Source: an uncultured Sphaerochaeta sp. (lineage in GTDB: Bacteria > Spirochaetota > Spirochaetia > Sphaerochaetales > Sphaerochaetaceae). Taken from it: DNA of 64,000 bases. The notes below the pieces were generated by a model. The model did not search any database, was not told the origin of the DNA, and was given only the letters and a program-made list of their open reading frames with translations. Positions 52,774-61,700 of this stretch are shown piece after piece (within the stretch, counting starts at the first letter, position 1; every line of letters starts with the position of its first letter). The position numbers were made by a program, and so were the translations under genes. Location of the stretch: NCBI RefSeq assembly GCF_963667405.1, contig NZ_OY763408.1, positions 2,131,757 through 2,195,756 on the forward strand, read 5' to 3'.

Positions 52774-53576
52774 GAAAACTTGTTGCCCTTGCCGCCACTC
52801 TGCTTTCGCTGGTCATCTTTTTCCCGATCTTCTACACGATCAGCGCATCATTTTTCACCTATACCGACTTCACCAGCGTTCCTGCACGCCTGTTCAGCAG
52901 TGCCCCTACCTTCGACAACTACCAAAGGGCTTTCACCGAGTCGAAACTGGATCGTTTCCTGTTCAACTCACTGGTCACGGCCAGTCTTGGGACAGTGCTC
53001 CGCATGACCATCAGTGTCCTTGCCGCGTATACCTTCTCTTTCTTCTCCTTCAAAGGAAGGGATGTGCTCTTCGTGCTGGTAGTTGCTACTATGCTCCTTC
53101 CATCCGATGCCCTGCTCATCGCAAACTTTTCCACCATCCGCAGCCTGAGGCTGACTGATTCGTATCTCGGCATCATTGCCACCTCATTACTGGCGCCCAC
53201 CCACATCTTCATGCTTCGCCAATATTTCAAGACAGTGAGCCCGGAGTACCGGGAAGCGGCCATCCTGGAAGGGTGCAGCGACTCACGCTTTCTTACCACC
53301 CTCTTGATTCCCATCAGCAAGGCTGTGGTCATCACGTTGGCCATCCACTCCTTCTCCACCATTTTCAATGACTACCTCTGGCCGCTTCTGGTCACCAACC
53401 GAGAAGGAATGCGTACGGTGCAGGTAGCGCTCACCATGCTCGGCTTTTCCGAGAACCTTGACTACGGGCCTCAGTTTGCAGCCATTGCACTTTTGATGAC
53501 ACCGATTCTCATCGCCTTTGTGGTGATGCACAAACCTATCCAAACCAGCGTGAGCACACGCTTTGCCGGGAGATGA
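52770..53576 (+). CDS. ABC sugar importer permease (MalG/UgpE type)
   Basis: A 268-residue permease with six helices and the EAA loop YREAAILEGCSDSRFLTTLLIP (core EAAILEGCSDSRF). ATGA overlaps with both neighbours show tight coupling in the order permease, permease, binding protein, isomerase. Confidence 0.88.
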   Translation: MRKLVALAATLLSLVIFFPIFYTISASFFTYTDFTSVPARLFSSAPTFDNYQRAFTESKLDRFLFNSLVTASLGTVLRMTISVLAAYTFSFFSFKGRDVLFVLVVATMLLPSDALLIANFSTIRSLRLTDSYLGIIATSLLAPTHIFMLRQYFKTVSPEYREAAILEGCSDSRFLTTLLIPISKAVVITLAIHSFSTIFNDYLWPLLVTNREGMRTVQVALTMLGFSENLDYGPQFAAIALLMTPILIAFVVMHKPIQTSVSTRFAGR

Positions 53577-54921
53577 ACATGAGACGTTTACTAATCATTG
53601 CACTGCTAGTTCTCAGTACGATTCAGGGCCTTGTTGCCCTTGGCACCACAGAAGAAACCCCTGACCAGGTTAAGACCATCACCTGGTGGCACTCAAACAG
53701 CGGCTTGGCCGGCAAGGCTTCCGATGCTTTGGTCGAATCATTCAATGCGACCGTAGGCAAGGAAAAAGGCATCCAGGTCCAGGCTGTCTACCAAGGAAAG
53801 TCCAACGATGTCCTTACCAAGACCAAGGCAATCCTGCAGTCCTCCACTACCAGCGATCTGCCTGATCTTGTGCAGTTGGATGGGTCCGCAGTGCTGGATA
53901 TCCGCGACCAGAAACAGTTGATCGCCATGGAAGACCTTGCCAAGGCTGACGGGTACGACCTGGCAAACATCATTGAAGCCGCACGCTTGTCGGGACCTAC
54001 AAGAACAAGATGATCGCCATGCCGTTCAACAGCTCAACCATCCTGCTTTACTACAACAAGACAGCGTTTGACGAAGCGGGCATCACCAAGGCTCCCAAGA
54101 CCCTGAAGGAGTTGGGAACCACCGCAAAGGCCTTGGTCAAGACCGATGAGAAAGGCAAAGTAACCCGGTACGGGTTTGCCAATGTCCCCACCACCTATGA
54201 ATTGATCGTCTGGCTGGGACAACAGAATGGGCTGAGCTACCTCACCGATGAGGAGAATGGGCATACCGGAGCCCCTACAAAAGTGCTCTTCAACGAGAAC
54301 GGGACGATGGTGAACTTCCTCTCCCGCTGGAAGGAACTCTCTGCAACAGGGGCTGTGGAAAACCTCACCAGCGACCTCAACGGGGCCTTTGCCAGCGGCA
54401 GGGTTGCCATGATCGTGGCATCAACCAGCAACCTGACCACCATCTTCTCCATGGTCGGCGACCGCTTTGAGGTTGGCGTTGCCAACTTCCCGATGGTCGA
54501 TGAGCAAGCCACCGGTGGGGTGAATGTCGGAGGAGGCGCCATCTACGCCATGGACAACGGCTCGGGAAACCAAGCCGCTGCATGGGAGTTCGTCAAGTTC
54601 GCCACCAGCGCAGAAGAACAACTGAAGTGGCACGTTGCCACCGGCTACTTCCCGGTGCATCAGGATACCTACACCCTGCAAGCCTTCGAGCAGCATCTTG
54701 TCGAAAACCCGCACTACGGGGTTGCGATCAGGCAGCTGATGGCAAGCAATCCGAAGATGCAGGGCATCTGGGTACCCAGTGCTTACCAGATCTACTACGC
54801 CTTCCAGAGCGGGATCCTCAAGATGCTCGAACAGGACCTGAGTGCTGAACAGACCTCTGCGGCCTTGGAAAAGGAGATCAACAGCTACTTCACCGAATTC
54901 CTCAGGATGCAAGGCCAGTGA
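53573..54921 (+). pseudogene. ABC sugar-binding protein, split by a frameshift
   Basis: Two frames together form one ~449-residue family 1 solute-binding protein. The first part has a signal peptide (GLVALG), TITWWHSNSGLAGKASD and DLPDLVQLDGS and ends out of frame after EAARLSG; the second begins KMIAMPFNSSTILLYYNK and runs to 54921. One extra G in the GGG at 53994-53996 restores GTYKNKMIAMPFN. The remainder is intact and neighbours are intact, so a sequencing error is likely. It would bind the sugar for the two permeases upstream. Confidence 0.83.
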
Positions 54922-55724
54922 GAATAGCCACCAGCACCAACCTCATCAGCTTCAACCGCGATGGATCGAAGACCGAGATGGTCCACCTGTTGCCCCTCTA
55001 TGCCAAGGAGGGGTTTCGGGTGCTCGACCTCAATCTCTGTGAGATGCTCAACCCGAATGCGAGCCTTGCCGGTGAGCAGTGGAAAGAGTACGCAGAGCGG
55101 TTGGGTCAGCTGAAAAACCAGCATGCCTTGGTTTTCAACCAAGCCCATGCTCCCTATGCAAGAAATGGGGAAATTCTGGAAGAGATGCTCACACGCTCAC
55201 TTCAGATCTGCCACACCCTTTCCATCCCCATCCTGGTGGTGCACCCGATACCCGGTACCATTGAGGAGAACCACCATGCGTTTCTCCCCTACCTCAAGGT
55301 AGCTGAGGAGTATCGTGTGGTGCTTGCGTTTGAGAACCTGAATGAGGAAGGTGAGCTTACCGATATCGCCGACCTCATCGGTCTGGTCGATGGCTTAGCT
55401 TCCGCATATGCCGGCATCTGTTATGATACCGGCCATGCCCATATGTGCACCCATGATCTGGCCAAGGATATCATCATGATGGGCAGTCGTCTGGTTGCCA
55501 CCCATATAGCAGACAACAAGGGAAAGAGCGATGAGCACCTGTTGCCTTTCTATGGGACGATTGATTGGGAATCTGTCCTTGCAGCGCTATCCCGGATTGG
55601 GTATCGGGGGGACCTCACCTATGAGTGCATGTTCTTCAACCGGCATCTGCCGTTGGAGCTGAAGGTGCAGGCCATCAGGCAGGCGAAAAGTATCGGGGAT
55701 TTCCTGCTCTCTAGAGTTCCCTGA
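54918..55724 (+). CDS. Xylose-isomerase-like sugar epimerase/isomerase
   Basis: A 268-residue TIM-barrel protein (AP endonuclease 2 superfamily). Metal ligands are visible in AFENLNEEG, CYDTGHAHM, THIADNKGKSDEHLLPFYG and LTYECMFF. Such enzymes isomerise or epimerise sugars or inositols taken up by the adjacent importer. GTG 54918 overlaps the binding-protein stop. It overlaps the convergent MerR gene by 14 bases. Confidence 0.83.
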   Translation: MRIATSTNLISFNRDGSKTEMVHLLPLYAKEGFRVLDLNLCEMLNPNASLAGEQWKEYAERLGQLKNQHALVFNQAHAPYARNGEILEEMLTRSLQICHTLSIPILVVHPIPGTIEENHHAFLPYLKVAEEYRVVLAFENLNEEGELTDIADLIGLVDGLASAYAGICYDTGHAHMCTHDLAKDIIMMGSRLVATHIADNKGKSDEHLLPFYGTIDWESVLAALSRIGYRGDLTYECMFFNRHLPLELKVQAIRQAKSIGDFLLSRVP

Positions 55725-56157
55725 AGCGGCAACGTTCCTTGAATGTACAGCTTTTGCACATCAGTCCGGGGCACTGCTGGAAGTCATCATTGGTCTCCAG
55801 CTGCTGGATGTGCCAGGATAGGTCGGTGACGCGGCGCTCAAGTGCAGCCTGCTTCTCCAATGCTTCGCTGAGCTTGCTGCGGTACTGTCTGAGCAGTTCG
55901 TTGCGTCGCTTCTCCCCCGTCGCATCCTCACTGCCCATCAGGATGATTGTCCTGATCTCACTGAGGGAGAAGTCAAGCTCCTTCAGCTCGGCGATTCGGT
56001 TGAGGTACACCACATCAGCATCGGTGTAGTAGCGTTGGCCGCCATCGGAACGATGATTGGTCTTGAGCAAGCCCAGTGACTCGTAGTACCTGATGGTACG
56101 AACGGTAACCTTGCACTTTCTTGCCAACTCTCCTATCCGATATGTTTGTTCCTGCAT
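55711..56157 (-). CDS. MerR-family regulator with a C-terminal Cys cluster
   Basis: A 148-residue regulator. The MerR head reads YRIGELARKCKVTVRTIRYYE and is followed by the dimer helix and a tail CPGLMCKSCTFKERC (Cys129, 134, 137, 143). The four Cys in ~15 residues resemble the spacing of SoxR iron-sulfur or metal-sensing tails, though it differs from the SoxR CX2CXCX5C. Start ATG 56157 is supported by a -10 element 7 bases upstream. Confidence 0.8.
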   Translation of the reverse strand: MQEQTYRIGELARKCKVTVRTIRYYESLGLLKTNHRSDGGQRYYTDADVVYLNRIAELKELDFSLSEIRTIILMGSEDATGEKRRNELLRQYRSKLSEALEKQAALERRVTDLSWHIQQLETNDDFQQCPGLMCKSCTFKERCRFREL

Positions 56158-56164
56158 ACTCGCA

Positions 56165-56194
56165 TTTGTACCACAGCATTGGTCCAAAACTCAA
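56165..56194 (-). promoter_or_regulatory. MerR gene promoter, leaderless
   Basis: On the minus strand TTGAGT (56189-56194), 18 bases, TACAAA (56165-56170), ending 7 bases before the ATG. No ribosome site. Confidence 0.38.
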
Positions 56195-56225
56195 GCAAAC
56201 CAACCCCATCCTCCCCTTAGCTGGT

Positions 56226-56909
56226 ATGAAATACCTTATCAACACACCAATTGAACAGAGAATCAAGGACATGGCTGTCTGCGACAGGCCCCGTGAGCGC
56301 ATGATCGCGGGAGGATCACAGTCGCTCAGTGACCAAGAACTCTTGGCCATCCTCATCGGCAGCGGAAACCGGGAGCGATCGGTCACCCTCATTGCCAAGG
56401 ATCTGTTGGAACTCATGGACAAGAAGAGTACGGTCACCTATGAGGATCTGATCGGAGTCCCAGGCTTGGGAACAGCGAAGAGCACCCTCATCGCCTCTGC
56501 CCTCGAACTGGGAAGGCGAAGGCTTCCTTCAAAGCGACGACAGATTTCCACTCCTGCAGACATCTACCCCTTGATCAGGCACTATGCAACCCGCATGCAA
56601 GAGCACTTTCTCAGTGTCTGTCTCAATGGTGCCCACGAGGTGCTCTCGGTGAATGTCTGCTCGATCGGCTTGGTAAACAGAACCCTCGTCCATCCTCGTG
56701 AGGTCTTCACCGAAGCGGTGAAGGAGCGGGCTACCGCCATCATCGTCGCCCACAATCATCCCAGTGGCAATCTGGATCCCAGCATCGAGGACAAGGATGT
56801 GACACGAAGGCTCAAGCAAGCCGGTGATATCCTGGGCATCAAGATCCTGGATCATCTCATCTTTGGTGAGGAAGGGTATCTATCCATGTTGGAGGGTAAT
56901 TTGTTTTAA
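56226..56909 (+). CDS. radC: RadC/JAB-domain protein
   Basis: A 227-residue protein. An N-terminal helix-hairpin-helix region (DLIGVPGLGTAKSTLIASA in part: LIGVPGLGTAKS) is followed by an MPN/JAB metalloprotease-like domain with the HNHPSGNLDPSIEDKD signature. Role in DNA repair was proposed but is not established. ATG 56226 gives the usual start (MKYLINTPIEQRIKDM); no ribosome site is seen. Confidence 0.9.
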   Translation: MKYLINTPIEQRIKDMAVCDRPRERMIAGGSQSLSDQELLAILIGSGNRERSVTLIAKDLLELMDKKSTVTYEDLIGVPGLGTAKSTLIASALELGRRRLPSKRRQISTPADIYPLIRHYATRMQEHFLSVCLNGAHEVLSVNVCSIGLVNRTLVHPREVFTEAVKERATAIIVAHNHPSGNLDPSIEDKDVTRRLKQAGDILGIKILDHLIFGEEGYLSMLEGNLF

Positions 56910-56926
56910 AAAGAGTACGTTGTTAC

Positions 56927-56990
56927 CAGGTGCAACCTCCTCCCTGTTGCCAAGAAACCAAATCTTCCCTACTGGTTTTGGTTGCACCTG
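56927..56990. repeat. Inverted repeat after radC
   Basis: An 11-base perfect inverted repeat CAGGTGCAACC (56927-56937) / GGTTGCACCTG (56980-56990) separated by 42 bases, followed by a pyrimidine-rich CTTTCTTTC. Could be a loose terminator for radC or a small inserted element. Confidence 0.4.
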
Positions 56991-57027
56991 TCTTTCTTTC
57001 AAGTTCTTTCCAAGAAACGAAAAAGGT

Positions 57028-57078
57028 TTGACATGTATGGAGATGATGTGTGTGATTTCTGTTAGTAATACACATCAT
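57028..57078 (+). promoter_or_regulatory. vapBC promoter and operator
   Basis: TTGACA (57028-57033), 17 bases, TGTGAT (57051-57056). A 9-base inverted repeat ATGATGTGT (57043-57051) / ACACATCAT (57070-57078) covers the -10 and start, as expected for antitoxin autoregulation. Confidence 0.5.
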
Positions 57079-57093
57079 TTCCAGGAGGTTTCG

Positions 57094-57288
57094 ATGCGGA
57101 CAAATATCGTCATTGATGACAAATTGATGAGCGAGGCCTTGATGGTATCAGGGTGCAAAACAAAGAAGGAAACTGTTGAGGAAGGATTGCGACTCTTGAT
57201 TGCTATGAGAAAACAAGCAAAAATCCGTGAACTCAGGGGAAAGCTATCTTGGGAAGGCAATCTTGATGCAATGAGGACTGACGTATGA
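57094..57288 (+). CDS. vapB: VapB-type antitoxin
   Basis: A 64-residue antitoxin with a ribbon-helix-helix start MRTNIVIDDKLMSEALMVSG and a C-terminal toxin-neutralising tail RELRGKLSWEGNLDAMRTD. CAGGAGGT lies before ATG 57094. It overlaps the toxin frame by ATGA. Confidence 0.82.
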   Translation: MRTNIVIDDKLMSEALMVSGCKTKKETVEEGLRLLIAMRKQAKIRELRGKLSWEGNLDAMRTDV

Positions 57289-57677
57289 TTGTTGTCGATA
57301 CCTCTGTCTGGATTGATTATGTAAATGGGGTACGTACTGCTCAAACTGATATCCTTGACACGGAACTGAATGAGAACAGAGTTGTTACCGGTGATTTGAT
57401 CATCGTGGAGTTTCTGCAAGGATTTCGAGACAGCAAGCAATTCCAGATTGCCAAGAGTCTTATGGAATCTCTTGAATAGTATGATTTTGTTGGGAAGGAT
57501 ATGGCTGTCAAGGCTGCACAGAACTTTCGCAAACTACGAAAGCAGGGCATTCCTGTCCGCAAGACCATTGATGTACTCATCGCAACCTTTTGCATAGAAC
57601 ATGGATTTGAGCTCCTTCAAAATGACAGGGAGTATGAAATGATGAAAGAAATCCTGGGGTTGCAGATAAGGCAATGA
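57285..57677 (+). pseudogene. vapC: VapC-type PIN toxin with a nonsense codon
   Basis: A PIN-domain ribonuclease of 130 codons interrupted by TAG at 57477-57479 (codon 65). The first part has MIVVDTSVWIDYVNG with the first acidic residue and LIIVEFLQGFR; the same frame continues after the stop with YDFVGKDMAVKAAQNFRKLR and the later acidic IDVLIATFC. Only one base change from Tyr is needed. The toxin is probably dead while the antitoxin stays intact, a common fate. Confidence 0.8.
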
Positions 57678-57754
57678 TTGAAATGGCAGTAGATGCCAAC
57701 TAGCAGCACTTTTTCAATTTTCTCCGGTATGGATGACTTCCTGGAATTCGTGAA

Positions 57755-58591
57755 ATGAAATGGGAAGATGCAGCCCTGTTGAGGTATCTGACAGACATAT
57801 TCAACTCTGTGCTGCTGAAGGATGTGATTAAGAGAAACAAGATCCGCGATATCGATCTGCTCGAAAAGATTGTGTTGTATCTGATGGATACTATCGGAAA
57901 CACATTTTCTGCAAAGACCATCTCCGATTTTCTGAAGAACCAAGGGAGAAAACTCAGCACGGAGACCGTGTACACATACCTCAAGGCCTTGGAAAATGCA
58001 TTCCTGATCCATAAGGTCTCGCGCTTCGACATCAAAGGAAAGCGACTTCTTGAAACCCAAGAAAAATACTTTGTCTCGGATCTTGGTTTGCACCATGCAA
58101 CGATTGGCTATCGGGAAAATGATATCGGCGGAGTATTGGAGAATGTCGTATTCCTCGAGTTGCTTCGGAGGGGATGGACCATATACATAGGAAAGCAAGG
58201 CTCCTCCGAAGTTGACTTCGTAGCTGCAAAAACTGACGAGAGACTATACGCCCAAGTGTGCTACGTACTGACGGAAGATACTACAAATCGCGAATTTGAC
58301 CCTCTCCAGGCTATAGACGATAATTATGAGAAAATTGTGCTTTCCACTGACTCTCTGATCAGCTTCAATCGAAATGGCATCAAGCAAAAGAACATCATCG
58401 ACTTCTGCTTGAAAGCAAGGGGTGACCATTCCTGGTCTGAGCTGTGGGTTTGTTGGAATTTCTACCCGGAATTCTCTTCCAGAACACTATCTTGCATTTC
58501 CTTTGGACGTTTTGGATTTCTTTCCCCGCTCCAATATACCCAAAGTCAGAAAATGGAAATTCTGAAGCATTATCCAATAATCCTTTTGTAG
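57755..58591 (+). pseudogene. Truncated DUF4143 AAA ATPase
   Basis: Only the C-terminal DUF4143 region of an archaeal-type AAA ATPase remains: YLTDIFNSVLLKDVIKR, FLKNQGRKLSTETVYTYLKALENAFLIHKV, FVSDLGLHHATIGY and RGWTIYIGKQGSSEVDFVA. The N-terminal AAA domain with Walker motifs is missing, and the frame overruns its usual end (IIDFCLKA) into 55 unrelated residues. There is a short upstream fragment in another frame near 57720. A remnant. Confidence 0.75.
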
Positions 58592-58635
58592 GATATGGAA
58601 GTTCTTTTCGATTATGAGGGTGCCCATTTCATGTA

Positions 58636-58659
58636 ACAGGAGGCTTTCCAGCCCCCTGT
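58636..58659. terminator. Hairpin after the repeat-protein gene
   Basis: ACAGG-GGCT and AGCC-CCTGT arms with one mismatch form a stem 44 bases past the stop of the minus-strand repeat protein. It lacks a U run on that strand, so termination is uncertain. Confidence 0.35.
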
Positions 58660-58702
58660 ACACCATCTATGGGTAATCAAAGTACTATGTGAGTATGGTT
58701 CA

Positions 58703-61700
58703 TCAGAAAGCCCGCACAGGCCTGACCCTGATTGAAATGCGTCGACTGTAGTAATACTGATCCCCTGCATTGGAACTTGGCAACCCGGGGGTAGAGACAG
58801 CGCTGAACGTTTGGGCGATTGCATAACCAGATGGATCATAAGAAATATCTTCAGAGGAACTCCAATATTCATTGTAGGTGCCGTAAAGAAAATTCCCAAG
58901 GGGAAATGCCCTATCTTTTACTAGGTTTACGAACATCGCATACAGCTCGTCTCTCGATGGTAAAAACCAACCCTTATATTCCACTCCGCCATACTCGACT
59001 ATGTGCTTGGTGGCAAGATTAGCAGCATAGTCTGCTGATGTCGTGGTTGAAGATGAGGAAATATATGCCGTTTCCCCCATCTTACTCACTAAGTTAGCAG
59101 TATTCGTCTTGCCCGTTCCTATTGCTGTACCCGTAGCACCTGTCCCAAGATTTGCCCCTGTTGAAGTTTCTCGGTAATATCCGAAGAGAGCGGCTCCCAC
59201 CGCGATGTCTGACGGAGCTGCCTCCAGATATCGCCAACCATCACTGTAGCTGCCCTTGTCATGGAAAATGTATCCACCGGAAGGGCCCAAGCCTCCAACT
59301 ACCCATGTCGCAATCCACTTCGCATACAGGGTCAGTGCTGCATTGGTGCTGTAGGTCGCCCCTGCTGCATAGTCGGTTCCGCTCCCGTTGGCTGCAGTGT
59401 TCCATCCTGCGAAGGTGTAGCCTGTCTTTGCCAGTAAACCTGTGTTTGATGCAAGGGTGAGGTTGCTGCCATAGGTCTTGGTCTGGGCAGCCGGTACCGA
59501 TCCCGAGGAGGCACTGTTGGCATCATACCTCACTGGGTAGGTGTCGATGGTCCACTTTGCATACAGTATCGGCGCATTATCAGTCTTGTTCCAGCTTCGG
59601 GCACTTGTCATCGTAGCGGTGTAGTACTGTGTACCACCTCCATTGGTCTGGTCATAGTAGCCACCGAACGTGTAGCCGGTCCTCGTCGGGGCTGTTGCAC
59701 CCGGCATCGCTGCATCGTAGGTCGCATTCACCGAACCAGACCCGCCGGTCCCCGACTGCATGTCGAGAAGAACGGAATAGAGCCTCGCACTCCACTTGGC
59801 GTACAGCGTGGTCGTCTCGTCAGTCTTGTTCCAGGTTCTCGCGCTTGTCATCGCTGGCGTGTAGTACTGTGTACCTCCCCCATTGGTTTGGTCGTAGTAG
59901 CCGCCGAACAGGTACACCGTTTTCTCCGGGACGATGGCGTTTGGCATCGCTGCATCGTAGGTTGCGCTCACCGAAGCAGAGCCGTTGGCTCCCGACTGCA
60001 TGTCGAGAGTCACTACAGATGTATTCGCAATCCACTTCGCATACAGGGTCAGTGCTGCATTGGTGCTGTAGGTCGCCCCTGCTGCATAGTCGGTCCCGCT
60101 CCCGTTGGCCGCAGTGTTCCATCCAGCGAAGGTATAGCCTGTCTTTGCCAGAGAGCCTGTGTTTGATGCAAGGGTGAGGTTGCTTCCATAAGTCTTTGTC
60201 TGGGCAGACGGTACCGATCCTGAGGAGGCGCTGTTGGCATCATAACTCACTGGGTAGGTGTCGATGTTCCACTTCGCATACAGGGTCAGCGCAGCATTGG
60301 TGCTGTAGGCCGCCCCTGTTGCATAGTCGGTCCCGCTCCCGTTGGCTGCAGTGTTCCATCCTGCGAAGGTGTAGCCTGTCTTTGCCAGTAAACCTATGTT
60401 TGATGCAAGGGCGAGGTCGGTGCCATAGGTCTTGGTCTGGGCAGCCGGTACCGAACCCGAGGAGGCACTGTTGGCATCATACCTCACTGGGTAGGTGTCG
60501 ATAATCCACTTTGCATAGAGGGTCAGACTTCCAGTGACCTCAGAACCAGCATCGAAGGCAGTCCCTGCTCCGCTTGCTGCAGTATACCAACCACCGAAGG
60601 TATAGCCGGTTTTCTGAGGAGCAGTCGGCAGTGTTCCCACTGTGTCGCGGCCACTCGTCCAGGTCACCGTCTGTGAGGTGGGGCTGGAATCTACTGTTGC
60701 GCTTTGAGAGTCATAGGTCATGGTGGCCGTCCACTTTGCATAGAGGGTCAGACTTCCGGTGACCTCAGAGCTAGCATTGAAGGAAGTCCCTGCTCCGCTT
60801 GCTGCGGTATACCAACCATCGAAGGTATAGCCGGTTTTCTGAGGAGCAGTCGGCAGTGTTCCCACTGTGTCGCGGCCACTCGTCCAGGTCACCGTCTGTG
60901 AGGTGGGGCTGGAATCTACTGTTGCACTTTGAGAGTCGTAGATAATGGTGGCCGTCCACTTCGCATACAGGGTCAGCGCAGCATTGGTGCTGTAGGTCGC
61001 CCCTGCTGCATAGTCGGTTCCACTCCCGTTGGCCGCAGTGTTCCATCCTGCGAAGGTGTAGCCTGTCTTTGCCAGGGAGCCTGTGTTTGATGCAAGGGTG
61101 AGGTTGCTGCCATAGGTCTTGGTCTGGGCAGCCGGTACCGATCCCGAGGAGGCACTGTTGGCATCATACCTCACTGGGTAGGTGTCGATGGTCCACTTTG
61201 CATACAGTATCGGCGCATTATCAGCCTTGTTCCAGGTTCGGGCACTTGTCATCGTAGCGGTGTAGTACTGTGTACCACCTCCATCGGTCTGGTCATAGTA
61301 GCCACCGAACGTGTAGCCGGTCCTCGTCGGGGCTGTTGCACCCGGCATCGCTGTATCGTAGGTCGCATTCACCGAACCAGACCCGCCGGTCCCCGACTGC
61401 ATATCGAGGACAACTGGATAGACCCATGCACTCCACTTGGCGTACAGCGTGGTATTCTCGTCAGTCTTGTTCCAGGTTCTTGCGCTTGTCATCGCTGGCG
61501 TGTAGTACTGTGTACCTCCCCCATTGGTTTGGTCATAGTAGCCGCCGAACAGGTACCCCGTTTTCTCCGGGACGATGGCATTTGGCATCGCTGCATCGTA
61601 GGTTGCGCTCACCGAAGCAGAACCGTTGGCCCCCGACTGCATGTCGAGAGTCACTACAGATGTGTTTGCAATCCACTTCGCAAAAAGCGTCGGCGCTATA

